Below are positions 1 to 12,059 of a stretch of DNA of 64,000 nucleotides, piece after piece. Origin of the DNA: Epiperipatus broadwayi (taxonomy: Eukaryota > Onychophora > Udeonychophora > Euonychophora > Peripatidae); contig JAQFVV010006305.1 in NCBI GenBank assembly GCA_028023455.1, positions 4,205,001 to 4,269,000 of the forward strand, read 5' to 3'. Positions within the stretch are counted from its first letter, which is position 1. Every line of letters begins with the position of its first letter. The translations under genes and the position numbers were made by a program. Under the pieces are notes generated by a model. It was not told the DNA's origin, made no database searches, and worked only from the letters and a program-made list of their open reading frames with translations.

Positions 1-589
1 GAAAAGATGAAAGTGAAATGGTGAAGATTATCATACAATTATATACAAAATATTTGTAGACATATTTGAACTTTATTAAATTTGAAATAGAAATATGTAA
101 GATTAAATGAGTTATAACAATTATACTCTAGTAAAGGCGGAATTTATTGAAAGATATTGTAGTTAATGAGTGCCTGATATGTATAACACATTAATATTCT
201 AAAAAGATCATTTATAATTATATCATGTTTCTCCATTATATGTAATATAGATTAAGAAAGTTATTAAACTTATGGATAGAATTAATTACAAATGCATTCC
301 AGTTTTAATAAAGTATCTCCATAGTTTATTTATCCTCTTGACATACATTATATGAATATAATATTATATGTAATATATATTACATAGTAGAATAAATTGT
401 GTTAAAGCTATCATAACATCAAACTACAACATCATAATAGTTTATTTTTCTAATTAATTTAAGCAGCCTTAAAGTAATGATTTTAAAGACCAAAGACTTA
501 TATAAGTTCATTATATTTCTCCTTGTGGTAGAACATCACTTGATTTCATAACTAAATAATCATTTGATTATTAGTACAAAATTTAACAA

Positions 590-590
<1 letters not shown>
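1..590. other. AT-rich non-coding sequence
   Basis: No open frame with protein-like composition, no RNA gene and no repeat I can name. The sequence is low-complexity AT-rich DNA leading into the (TA)n tract. Confidence 0.6.

Positions 591-669
<79 letters not shown>
591..669. repeat. (TA)n microsatellite, about 39 units
   Basis: An uninterrupted run of TA dinucleotides immediately precedes the 5' end of the RTE-like retrotransposon. Another (TA)n run follows its 3' end at 3969-4002. The element probably landed inside a TA tract, so the target site duplication cannot be separated from the microsatellite. Confidence 0.95.
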
Positions 670-672
<3 letters not shown>

Positions 673-3600
673 TGCAGAAAGGAGTTTGCTATTAACTGAA
701 AGGAGACCCTTTGATTCCTCTTGGAGGCCTTAAAGGAACCGAGCAGGGCAAATTCCTAATGTCCACTCCATATGTTCTTGTCGTTGCAGCTGTTATTACT
801 ATAGGTTTATTCATATAGTATATGAACATGGATGGGCTGCTCACCAACACGCATTAGCCAGTGTGGTGAGTTTATTGGCTTTTTACCTCTGAGTTTAAGA
901 TCAAGAAACACCCTGGTCTTTCTTCTCAGTGCCTGATAAGGCAGAATGAATGTTTGTGTAAATGATAAAGATTTTTCCCAATTATACAATTATGACAGAC
1001 AAAAATAAAGCATGGCCCTTAATCCCAGGAGGCTGTAAAGTCACCAACCAAGGCAGCGGTTGGTGGCCGAAGGCGGAGGGTGCTAAGAATATCCTGGAGG
1101 CGGACCCATGCTGCCATTTGATGACGACTTTTTATTTAGGTACTTACAACTGCAGATCACTTTCAAGTGAAGGAAGATTGCAAGAATTAGAAGAAGAACT
1201 CTCTTATATTAAATGGGATATTATTGGACTTTGTGAAGTTAGAAGAAAAGGTGAAAGAGACAATTGATTTAAAAAGTGGACATATGCTCTATTATAAAGG
1301 CACAAATATTGGAAATACAAGTGGAGTAGGATTCATTATAAATAAAAAGTGGAAGAACAATATTGTGGAGATTGATGGTGTATCAGACAGAGTGGCAAGA
1401 TTAGTTATACAACTTAATAGCAGATATCAAATGCAGATAATTCAGGTTTATGCCCCAACAAGTTCTCACAGTGATGAAGTAGTAGAAGATTTTTATATGG
1501 ATGTACAAAAGGCTTTTGATCAGAGTAAACAACATTTTAAAATTGTTATGGGAGATTTTAATGCTAGAATTGGTAAACAAATGAAAGATGAAAGTGTTGT
1601 AGGTAATTTTGGTTATGGTAATAGAAATGAGAGAGGACATAGACTTGTGGAGTTTGCAGAGAAGGAAAAACTTTATATTATGAATTCTTTTTTTGAGAAA
1701 AATGTTAGAAGGAAATGGACATAGAAGCATCCAAATGAAGGTACAGCAGAATTGGATTATATTTTGACTAACAGGAAATACATATTTCAAGATTGTAATG
1801 TTCTTAATAAATTTAACACAGGAAGTGATCATCGATTAGTAAGGGGTAAGATACATGTTAATGTAAAACTAGAAAGACAAAAATTATTAAGAAAAACTAT
1901 ATTTACAGTTGATATTCCTAATCTTCAGAAACATTCTAATGAATTTAAATTAGAACTTACAAATCGGTTTCAAGTATTAGTAGATTTTGAACATGATTCA
2001 GATTTGAATGAAATTAATATGAAAATAACTGATACACTTTTAAAAACTGCAACAAAGATAGCTGGTAGAAAAAAGCAGCAATTGACTAATAAAATTTCTA
2101 CTGAGACTAGAGAACTTATGAAGAAAAGAAAGAATATGAAGATATGCAAGAATGATGCATTAAAAAGAATTGAATATCTCGAATTTTGTAAAATGGTGCG
2201 GAAAAGAGTTGAAAATGATGTAAGAAAGTATAACTGTGAACTAGCAAGAAAAGCTGTAGAAGAAAATAAAAGTCTTAAGAATGTAAAACAACATTTTGGT
2301 TTTGGGAGGAAATTTATATCTGCAATAAGGAAAAAAGATGGAATTATTACTAAAAAGAGGGATGACATTATGAAATTGGTAGAAGATTTTTATCAAGAAT
2401 TATATAGTAATAAAGAACAACAAGTACCTCCTATATCTATTACATCTTCTGAATTGCCCAGAATTTTAAATGAAGAAGTGAGAAATGCAATTAAATGTAT
2501 GAAAAAAGGAAAGGCTCCAGGTAATGATGGAATTATAATTGATATATTAAAAGAAGCAGGTGAAGAAACAGAAAAAATATTAGCAAAGTTATATACCAAA
2601 TGTCTAAATGATAAAGATGTACCGGATGATTGGAAGAATGCAGTAATAATATTAATATTTAAAAAAGGTGATAAGGAAGATATTAGAAATTACAGACCTA
2701 TCAGCCTTTTATCAGTTTTATATAAAATTTTTACCAAGATAATTACAACTCGTCTACAGAGAACCTTGGATTTTCACCAACCAAGAGAATAAGCTGGATT
2801 TAAAAGTGGTTTTAGTACAGTAGATCATATTCAAGTATTGAGAGAAGTTATAGAAAGGACAAATGAATATGAGTTGTCATTATGTTTTGGATTTGTAGAT
2901 TATGAAAAGGCATTTGATTCTATAAACATTTCTTCAGTGATTAAAGCATTGGATCATCAAGGTATAGATCCAGGATATTGTCATATTTTAAAGAATATTT
3001 ATAAAAATGCAACAGCAACAATTAGATTACATAATGATACTGGGAAAGTCAACATTGAGAAAGGTGTAAGACAAGGTGACTCCATATCTCCAAAACTTTT
3101 TACAGCAGTGCTGCAAGAAGTATTTTGTGGATTAAAATGGGAAACTAAAGGAGTGAAAGTAAATGGAGATTATTTAAGTCATTTAGATTTAGCAGATGAT
3201 GTAGTTGTTTTTGAAAATAATGCTTCCGAGCTGCAGGAAATGTTGCAGGAGTTATCAGATGAAAGTAGGAAAGTAGGACTAAAGATAAATGTTAAAAAGA
3301 CTAAAGTAATGTTTAATCGATTTGCTCAAAATATGAAAATAAAGATTGATTATGATGAATTAGAAGAAGTTAAGAGTTACAAATACCTTGGTCAGATTAT
3401 TAATACAGATGGAAACATAATAGAGGAAATTAATCATAGAATTAAACTTGGTTGGAGTGCTTTTGGTAGAAATAACTTGATATTAAAATGAAATATGCCT
3501 ATGTGTTTGAAAAGAAAGGTTTTTAACAAATGTGTTTTACCAGTTCTTACTTATGGATCTGAGACTTGGACACTTAATAGAAGATCAATACAGAGACTTC

Positions 3601-3965
3601 AGACCACTCAAAGAAGTATGGAGAGATGTATGTTGGGAGTAACAAGAAGAGATCAAAAACACAATGTATGGGTAAGAGAACAAACAGGTGTTACTGACCT
3701 CATTGAAAAAATTAAAAGATTGAAGTGGAGTTGGGCTGGACATATTGCTAGAAGAGATGATAATAGATGGACAATTGAAATTTTAAACTGGATTCCAAGA
3801 GATTGTAAAAGACTCAGAAGGAGACCACATGTAAGATGTATGGATGAAATAAGAAAATGTGTAGGGGTGATGTGGAGAAGAGAAGCTAAAGATCGGAGAA
3901 GATGGATTAAACTTGGAGAGACCTTCATCCTGCAGTGGATTGATAATGGTTGATAATGATGATGA

Positions 3966-3968
<3 letters not shown>
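670..3968 (+). mobile_element. RTE-like non-LTR retrotransposon, nearly full length, inactive
   Basis: About 3.3 kb lie between two (TA)n runs. A roughly 290-base leader of higher GC precedes a single long reading frame encoding an apurinic-type endonuclease and a reverse transcriptase. The 3' end is a short GATGAT-rich tail that starts at the stop codon; short simple 3' repeats instead of poly(A) are typical of the RTE clade. There is no ORF1 with a zinc knuckle, which also fits RTE. The leader at 670-961 has no convincing frame. The clade call rests on architecture, tail and the RT C-terminal region, not on a tree. Confidence 0.85.
962..3953 (+). pseudogene. Endonuclease-reverse transcriptase of RTE-like element
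   Basis: The polyprotein would nick target DNA and reverse-transcribe the element RNA. The N-terminal endonuclease shows a catalytic Glu context (LCEVRRKG near 1230), GDFNARIG near 1550 and SDHRLV near 1826. The RT shows [11 protein letters not shown] (about 2684), AFDSI (about 2910), GVRQGDSISP (about 3064) and LADD (about 3190) in place of the usual YADD or FADD. The C-terminal region has YKYLGQI, LTYGSETWTL and a Trp-rich segment (WSWAGHIARRDDNRW) common in RTE-type proteins. Damage is light: one frameshift near 1225-1267, then in-frame stops at 1722 (TAG), 2790 (TAA) and 3489 (TGA). The final TGA at 3951-3953 is also the first base triplet of the 3' tail. I treat the first ATG as uncertain; clear homology begins near 1135. 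Confidence 0.9.

Positions 3969-4002
<34 letters not shown>
3969..4002. repeat. (TA)17 microsatellite after the RTE tail
   Basis: The GATGAT tail of the retrotransposon merges into TA repeats, which end at a CGG. It mirrors the run at 591-669 and probably belongs to the pre-insertion target or its duplication. Confidence 0.9.
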
Positions 4003-4003
<1 letters not shown>

Positions 4004-4379
4004 GGTATATAGTAATGGAAAAAAAAGAAAAATCTAGAAAAATGTATTTCCATACAATTCTTCATTGGGACAGTCATTTGCAACGGATCAATTGTTTTAG
4101 ATCAATTACCAATAACCAAGTAAATAGTTTTATACCCCAATTGGACAAACCAATCTGTAACTAATCATTTTACTCTCTACTCCTTTCTTTCTTATATATC
4201 TGGGAACCACTAGGCTATCTGAATCTAGATAAAATCACATTGGATACCTACTTATAATAGTACCTAGTTTGAATCTTTCATAATAGTATATTATTTGCAC
4301 TTGTGTTAATGGTAAAACATCCACATTATTCCATAATTGTGCAAATATTAAAAATACAGGCATACTTTATATACCTGGA
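4003..4379. other. Unassigned spacer
   Basis: Sequence between the RTE 3' flank and the dispersed repeat. No gene or known element is seen. A short frame (to 4164) reads through from the microsatellite and has no protein-like features. Confidence 0.5.
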
Positions 4380-4500
4380 GCTTAATTGTAAATATAGGGG
4401 ATTTGAACTCAGACTTTCAATCACCTTTTAACTATCCACACTATCACATATCACTGATACACATAATCACACATATGCCTGTAGTTCAAATATTTACACA
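4380..4500 (+). repeat. Dispersed repeat family, head fragment
   Basis: The segment with CAGACTTTCA, CACTATC and ATCACTGATACACATAATCACACATATG matches in order the start of the copies at 8105, 21189 and 21640. It is the reverse complement of 4880-4985. In this copy the head includes GGGATTTGAACTCAGA, whose complement resembles a tRNA B box. Only the first ~120 bases are present. The family is not one I recognise. Confidence 0.75.
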
Positions 4501-4528
4501 TTAAGCCTGCATCCCGCCCATCCCTCTT

Positions 4529-4743
4529 CTATGTATTTACATGGATAAGTTCCTATACATGAGAGGTCAGAGTGACTTAAGGTTAACATAGGCATGGCAA
4601 TAATATTGGCATCAGTGTGGGATTTGGGTTTTCCATCATCAGATTTTCAATGGTATGGATGACTGAGATTTGGAGGTTGCAATAGATTGAAGCCTGTCCA
4701 TTAAAGTATTGAAGATTGCTATCTTAATATAAGCTGAGTGCTG

Positions 4744-4793
<50 letters not shown>

Positions 4794-4990
4794 CGTGTGT
4801 GTGGGAGATGATAATCTGGATTAAATGATGAGTGCTGGTTCAGCATGAATTACATATATTGGTGATTATTTATCTTTTCTACATGTGTGTGGTTATGTGT
4901 ATCAGTGATATGAGATAGTGTGGACAGTTGAAGGTTCTTGAAAGTCTGAGTTCAAATCCCCTATATTTATAATTGTGCAAACAAATTATT
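4529..4990 (-). repeat. Dispersed repeat family, near-complete inverted copy
   Basis: Read on the minus strand this follows the same order as the 21189 copy: head, GATAAATAATCACCAATATA, an ATCATCAGTTGGTCCAG-like segment, ACAGGCTTCAATC, an ATCTGATGATGGAA-like segment, and a tail with ACCTTAAG and CTGACC. A TA/TG microsatellite has expanded inside it at 4746-4803, where other copies have only a short ATATATA. With the head fragment at 4380-4500 it forms an inverted pair. It encodes no protein. It may be a short non-autonomous element, but the class is unknown. Confidence 0.8.
4746..4803. repeat. Compound (TA)n(TG)n microsatellite
   Basis: A TA run passes directly into a TG run with one CG interruption. 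It lies inside the dispersed repeat copy, so it expanded after that copy inserted or from a short AT seed within the repeat. Confidence 0.95.
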
Positions 4991-7900
4991 ATACAAATTC
5001 CCATATAGATCATATTTAATCATTCAATATAATTCTTTATAGATTGTACTTAATCACTTAACATCTTAAGTTTTACTAGTTCATCTTTAGAGATCATCAA
5101 TGGTAGTCATATTCCTTATGCTGGTTCACAAACAAACAAAATGAAAAACATTATTTATATGACCACTTAATATATCCATTTAGATTATTTATTAATTAAT
5201 AAAATGATGATAATGATAATGATGGCAATGATATTTCCAGCCACAGTTTTATGCCTAACACACAACACAAATCATATCTTTTATCAATCTATAATTATTT
5301 ACTAAAATATTATTACAACTTTCAATTCTGCTGATGACGGGAATTCATCCGTGATGACGATGACTAAACTAATTTTCATAAGACAATAATTAACTATAAG
5401 AAACATATAAACTTCTTTTAATAAAAAAAAAAATTAAATTTTAATATTGGTTAGTCATCAATGTACAATAAAAAATTATATAATTAATAGAAAAATTAGT
5501 TATATTGAAATAATAATATAATAACCAAAAATTCTTCCCCTCCCCACTAATGTAATTTAAACTCAATCGTTAAATGCAGATAGCGTGATATATGCATGCA
5601 AATATATTTAGTAGGTAGATAGAAGTTTCATATCATGCATGCACATACTCGCATATTGTACATAACAAATTTTATGCCTATAATCTTAAAAAACAATAAT
5701 CGAGAAATAGGTAGAGAAAAATTTAGTTAAATCATAAAAATAAGAATATCTAAAAAAAATCTGTTTTAAATTATAATTTTCACTATCTCAATTCCTATTA
5801 AGCTAGGTTGGTAATTGCTTTAAAATCTATTTCTTCCTATAATACATTTCTATCCTCATCGATTTGTACATTCATACTCAACACATATTCTCATGGGATA
5901 TATGTCACTAGGTGTGTGGGGGTTACTTACCATTATTAATAAATCTTGTGTTTAACCTTTTTATATAATATGAATAACATATTTTTCATGATACCTGAAT
6001 TAATACATGATAAAAAAGACATTTTATATAAAAAAAATACATATATAAATGGTTATATGTAATGATAATCAAATAACACATAATATATTGATAAAATCAA
6101 TATTCATCATTATTGAAAAACCCCTTTTTTAATAATTGATTCTTATTTTCGTACTTAGGAGAGATAGAAACAAAGGAATTTAAAAAAAAATTGTTAAGAG
6201 TCATTGATAAAATAAAATAAAATTGATATTACCAGGCTCCTCTTCTTTTTCAGATGTAGAGACATTTAAGTGATTTTAATGAATTTCACTTTAAAATTAG
6301 CTTGTTCAAGATTAAAAATTTGAATTCAGTCACATACCATTGTTTAAGACAGAGATATATTAATTATAGCGGTTTACTGGAAAAGTTCCTTTTGAAGCTT
6401 AGGTTTGTATATCTTCTTTCTATTTTACTGTGCATGATGATGTTTGCACAGACTGCATTTCTTTAAGTGCACTATTTCAGTATTATGATGGGTTCTTCAT
6501 TTCTTCTTTCTTTTGCTCTGGGTACAAGTACACTAATAGATAAATGGATATTTTTTCTTCTTTTGATATGTTTCTAGCATTTTACATTGTTTTATTGGAA
6601 TCAATCAATAGAAGATGTGAAGCACTAGCAAGATTGGAGTCTTCTTTAATCTTTGAAAGTCAGCCATTAGATGTCTGAATTGCTTTTTTAGATGTTCTAG
6701 AGTTCTTTGGGGAGCCAAAACGCATCCTCAACAAAATATTGTTTTTTAACCCTCCATTCTTCTGTAGAATCCTTCAAGATATATATAATAATTAAGTGTT
6801 AATTCCAAGAGGCAATCAGACAACAAAACTTATCAATCCTTTCTTTTCAGACTATGTATGTGCTGGATTTTGATGACATCACTCATATTTATTTATTGAA
6901 ACATCTGGTTATTTATAAAATGCACCTTATCAGTACAGCTGTGATAAAAATATCTGACCTCTTTCTTAAAATTCATTTTGGGGTAGTCCAAAACAATCTA
7001 AGTCTCTCTGTAACTGTAATTGCTTACTAATGAGTTATTCTAACACTGAAGTTATCTTAGAATTGACTTTATCTTTCTCAAGTTTTAACATCAGATTAAA
7101 ATCTTTAGAATTAACAATCCTTCTCTCTCAGTTTTAACACTTTTAAACAAAAAGATTGGACTTAAATATTATATAAAAAAACTTTTATACAGAAAATATA
7201 AAATTATTAAAAACCTTTTAATATATCTGTAAGTGTTTAAATTTTAATGTTTGTACATACACACATATATTCATGTATCTACTCATATCTGTAAAACTTG
7301 CCTATTGAAAGTAATCTAAACAATCAGAAAAGCTTCAGATTATTAATATTATAAGAAACAAAAGTCATAGATCAAATTAATAATGACAAATACTAAATCA
7401 AAACACTATTAAGAAAGAACAACATTATAATTTATTAGATATAAATTGGAATATAAAAAGAAAATAAGTAGACCTAAAAAAATAATTTACAGAGTTTATA
7501 GCTACAGACAACTATTTATATATGCTCAAAACTTTAATTCTTAAATAGACTGTTAAACTATTTAAAATATATACATTATCCTCTTTCATTAATAAAAATC
7601 ATTTGAGGAGAGAGACAAAATCTCTCCTCCTTCCTTCTGAAGTCTTTGGGGTTTGTAATATAGGGTTTGACCTCAATATCCTATAATATATAAATATATA
7701 TCAATAAGAATTATAAATTTTCATTGTTCTACAAAGTTCTTATTAATTAAATTAACACAGTCTACAATTATTATGTATTATATATTGAAATAATATAATA
7801 ATTTCATATGATTATACTTTTTTATTATTTAGTAGCAGACAAATATAGAAATGAGGTGTAGTACAGCAAAGATATTTACATTATAGATACAAGCTAGGCA

Positions 7901-8104
7901 AAGCAAGGAAAGAATAAAACTATTTAAATATAATAATAAAAAACATACAATTTAAGAATAATACTTATAACATTAAAAACAGATGTGCTATGTTACATAT
8001 ATGTACATAAATATGTGTGTTTAATATTCATTATTATTTGTATATTAATAAAAATATATTTTAAGTATTATTTAAAACATTGTATACAATAATTTTCAAT
8101 ATTG
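4991..8104. other. AT-rich non-coding sequence, possible decayed RT trace
   Basis: Mostly low-complexity sequence. Around 6600-7030 (+) base composition is more balanced and short frames such as LIPRGNQTTKLINPFFSDY vaguely recall the region around RT motif B of the two-ORF family further right. The match is too weak to annotate as a gene fragment. No RNA gene seen. Confidence 0.4.
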
Positions 8105-8435
8105 TGTAAAATAGGGTATATGAGCACAGACTTTCACACCGCCCACCTCTCTCCACTCTATCTAATAACACTGATACACCTAAACACATATATGCTGAAA
8201 AAATAAATAATCACCAATATACATATTTCATGCTAAACCAGCAATCATCAGTTGGTCCAGACTATCATCTTTACACACATATATAGTATAAGTGCTCAGA
8301 TATATATTAAGATAGACTATCCTCATAGTTTAATGGACAGGCTTCAATCCACTCCACACTCCAACTCTTCAACCGTCCATCCTATTGAAAATCTGATGAT
8401 GGAATGCTCAAAGGCCACCCTGAGGCCGAGATTAA
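8105..8435 (+). repeat. Dispersed repeat family, copy at 8.1 kb
   Basis: A long ordered match to the 21189 copy: GAGCACAGACTTTCACA, ATAATCACCAATATACAT, ATCATCAGTTGGTCCAGA, AGTGCTCAGATATATATT, AACAGG/GACAGGCTTCAATC and GAAAATCTGATGATGGAATG. It ends within GGCCGAGATT, so the last ~100 bases of the unit are missing. A short frame over it (8252-8476) is not protein-like. Confidence 0.85.
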
Positions 8436-11189
8436 TTTTAAATTTAATGATAAGGAAAGGTAATAATAATATATGATTAATACTTAAAACTTATAAGACA
8501 CTTAATAAAATATTGTTCATTTTAATACTATATTGACCAAGAGTTATAATGTCATGATGATTAAAAGTAAAAAATTAGAAAAATTGCATTTCAAAAACTA
8601 ATCATCTGTGCATTCTAAAAATTGATAAGAAATTGAATTGTCTGCAAGTATAATTAAAATGTTTGACATGTTTTTTACTGCTATGATAGACTGAAATATA
8701 TGAAATCCTCCATACATATGTGAAACAATTTTATAAGAATGTCTTTAGAATGCATTAGAAAGAAAATATTGTAAATTCTTACCCTTTACATAAACTTGAC
8801 TAATAGTCAAAGGATTATGTATAACAGGATAATTAGTATTAAGTATTATAAATATAATTCAAATAGTTCAATAAAAAAATAAAGGATTTGCAGTCAACAC
8901 TTGAGATACAAATACCAGAGTTCTGAAATAATTAAAGAATAACTACTATTTATGACCAGAAACTTATTTACATTAAAATTAAATGTTTTTGCGTGTAAAT
9001 TACAGGTAAACTCTGTATGTAAACTTTAATATAAACTGTTTACAATTTATGAAATAATTTTGATATAAAACCATCATAGATATTTTATTTATTATTATTT
9101 TATGTATTTAATGTGTTTTATAATTGGTATATATTTTATAATAAAACAAATATACTATTTAATTTTGTTTTAATAATAATGAAAACTTCACATACATTTA
9201 TACTTATTGTTGATACAATTAAAATAATGATTTTTTTATCATTTAAATAAATGATTTGTCAGAGTTAAAATATGCAAACAATTTTACTTTGAATGTTATA
9301 AATTTACAACAAAATAATTGAATGTGGGACAAGATTGAAAAGTAATGAAATTGTCTGACAGTGTTAATGGCTGGAATTTAAATAATGTTTGAACTACATT
9401 TTATACATGTTGCATGAGTATGTGTTAAATGCTTCCTATAACTTTATAAAATCAAATATTATTGTAAAATGATAATGCAACATTATTAATTTAAATGTGT
9501 GGATTTATTTGACATTTTTTATAGAGATGTTAAGCTTGAAATGTGTGTGCATATAATATGCTTTATATATATAGTAATGGCATGAAGATATTAAAATTAT
9601 TAAAAGTTTGAAATAAGGATTTTATCAATAAATGCAGATGGGGTATTTCTGCTTACTTATATTAATATAATGATATGCGAGCTTGCATGCATGCACTCTT
9701 TTTATGGCAAAAACATTTATACTGTATTGTTATTGTTTATTTACATATTGATCTTTTAATAATCTAGTTAGGACAAGTAAAATAATTGCTGTATAATATT
9801 GTGCTAGTATTGGAAAGAAAACAGTTAACTAGAAATCATTATAAGATTGTATGGTTGGGAAAACTGGCCATAATAAGTACTGATTTAATAAGTCTTATAA
9901 GTGAATGATGAAAGTAAATTTTAAAAGTAGTAATTTAAAGTTAAACGAATAGAATATTTAATAATAATAATTGTATTTAATAGTTATATTTAAAAAAATC
10001 ATTTAATTAAAAGTAATAATGTGGAAGAAAAGTGCATATTTGATTTTATAATATTGAAATAATTATTTTAAATTTTGCTATAATATTATTTTTATGTAAT
10101 ATTTTATAAATTAAAATATTTATTTTATTTTTGGTTGTTATTAGCATTTCATGTATTTTTGTAAACTACATGATGAGTAAATGTTCACATGTGCGCTTGC
10201 AAAGTTTTTTAATAAAGTAAAACTAGTTTAAAATTCTAATATGAGTTTTAAAAATAATAGATTTGTCTATTCCAGGATAAAATAATATTATCTGTTATAA
10301 ATATTAAGTTAGGTCTTTAAAGTGAATATAATAAATAAAATCAGATTTGTATTTTATTTTGAAAATAAATATGTTTTGTTTAAAAAAAGGATAGAAATAG
10401 TAATAAATATTATAGCGTGATTTTTAAAAGTTATTTTAGAGTATTTATTAAGTGTAAATAAAATATGAAAATTAATTAAGAATTAAATAATATGATAAAA
10501 ATAAATATTTAATAAATTATTAGTTTTAACTTTAATCTAGCATTCTAAGTCCAGGGTTGTTGGAAGTAAGTATTGTTTAACAGACCAATCAAAGGTGAAG
10601 TAGGCTTGAATATATAAGAACTGCACCGATTTTGCAGATCACTGTTATATTGTTATAAATCTTCTCTAGAAATATCATTCTTATTTATATTTATGAGAAC
10701 TAAGTGATATTGCATGGAGTCATGTTTACATGATGTATTAAAGTAAAATAAGTAATGTTAATAGAATAGAAATATTTTATATAGACTAAATGAGAATTCT
10801 TTATGGTAAAATAGCTAATGGAGTCTTACAGAATTATATTTGAACAATTATAGAAAACTGACATTTAAATTTTTAATCTTTTTGGTACATTGGGAGCACT
10901 CAATCTCATATATCAATTAATTTATATAAATTTGATGCTACCAATGTAAGGAAATAAATCGTTTTTTTTATTTTGAAATGTGAAGTTATTGAATAGTTAT
11001 ATAGCTTTATTTTGTGTTAGTTGATAACCTTGTGCTATATAGTTTTACTCATTTTGTCTAATATCTAATTCATTTTTTAAATAAAATATACTCCTAGGTG
11101 AATTGATTCACATCTCAGATCTATACAATACATGTATATAATCAATAAAGCAAGTCATGTATAGCATGGCATTGCTTTTTTGAGCTTGC
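8436..11189. other. AT-rich non-coding sequence
   Basis: Very AT-rich, with many A and T homopolymers. I see no gene, RNA gene or recognisable element. Confidence 0.55.
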
Positions 11190-11775
11190 ATTTACAAATA
11201 TGTAATATAGGGAGTGTAACAATAGCTCAAACAAGCTCTTAATTGGTAAGTGCAGTAAGAGAAAATATTTAAAATTACTATCTGGAAGATTTCCATTCCC
11301 AGACCAATTTGTTTTGAGCTTTTGGCTCATCTCAATGAGGATCTAGAATATTCAGACACTAGTTCTAAAATATCAACTAAAATCCCAGCACTTATTTAAT
11401 ATGCAACATTTAAGAAGAAACTGAAATTTTCAGAAATAAGCCTAGCACTTATTTAATATGTAACATTTAAATATAAACTCTGAAATTATGGGACAAATAG
11501 AAACTCTGAAATTTTCGGACATTTGTCCCAAAATTTCAGTTTCTACTTAAATGTTACACATTAAATAAGTGATGGGCTTTGAGTTGATATTTTAGATCTA
11601 GTGTCTGAATATTCTAGCTCCTCATTGAGGTGAGCCAAAAGCTTGAAACTAATTGGTCTGGGGGTGGGCATGTTCCAGATAAAAATTTTAAATATTTTCT
11701 CTTACCACATTTATCAATTAAGAGCTTCTTTAAGCTATAGGTATACTCCCTATATTATACATATTTATAGCATTA
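11190..11775. repeat. Foldback repeat with ~270-300-base arms
   Basis: The left arm (about 11190-11495) is the imperfect reverse complement of the right arm (about 11510-11775). Shared landmarks are CTCCCTATATTA, ATTAAGAGCTT, AAATATTTTCTCTTA, ATTGGTCTGGG, GTGAGCCAAAAGCT, TGTCTGAATATTCTAG and ACTTATTTAATGTGTAACATTTAA. The centre is ACAAATAGAAACTCTGAAATTTTCGGACATTTGT. The right arm runs directly into the minus-strand Penelope-like copy, so the arms may be its 3' untranslated or terminal repeat region in two orientations. This link is inference. Confidence 0.75.
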
Positions 11776-11819
11776 TTTCTGAAATCTTCTGTATAATAAA
11801 AATATAATAGCTAAATAGC

Positions 11820-11860
11820 TGAGGTTTCAATACAATAACAAGTACTTCTTCATCTTCTTC
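11820..11860 (-). other. Degenerate hammerhead-like hairpin, copy A
   Basis: On the minus strand GATGA is followed by a weak AGTAC/GTATT hairpin and then GAAAC. This is the spacing of the hammerhead core (CUGANGA, stem II, GAAA). Hammerhead ribozymes are described in Penelope-like elements. The CUG of the core is not conserved here and I could not define stems I and III, so activity is doubtful. Confidence 0.3.
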
Positions 11861-12059
11861 TGTTTCAAATAATAAGAATGTGTGTGGTGAGATTTAAAAT
11901 TGTTATTTTTTTCTCATCCTTAAATTCTATTGGTTGAGAAGTTTTAAAAAATATTTTATCCTCTAATAGCTTTTTCCAAATATTGTCCATTTTCCTAAAT
12001 TCATACTTTTCATTTATGCTCTTAGGTCTTTTAAAAATCTCTATAACTTTCCTTAGTAA

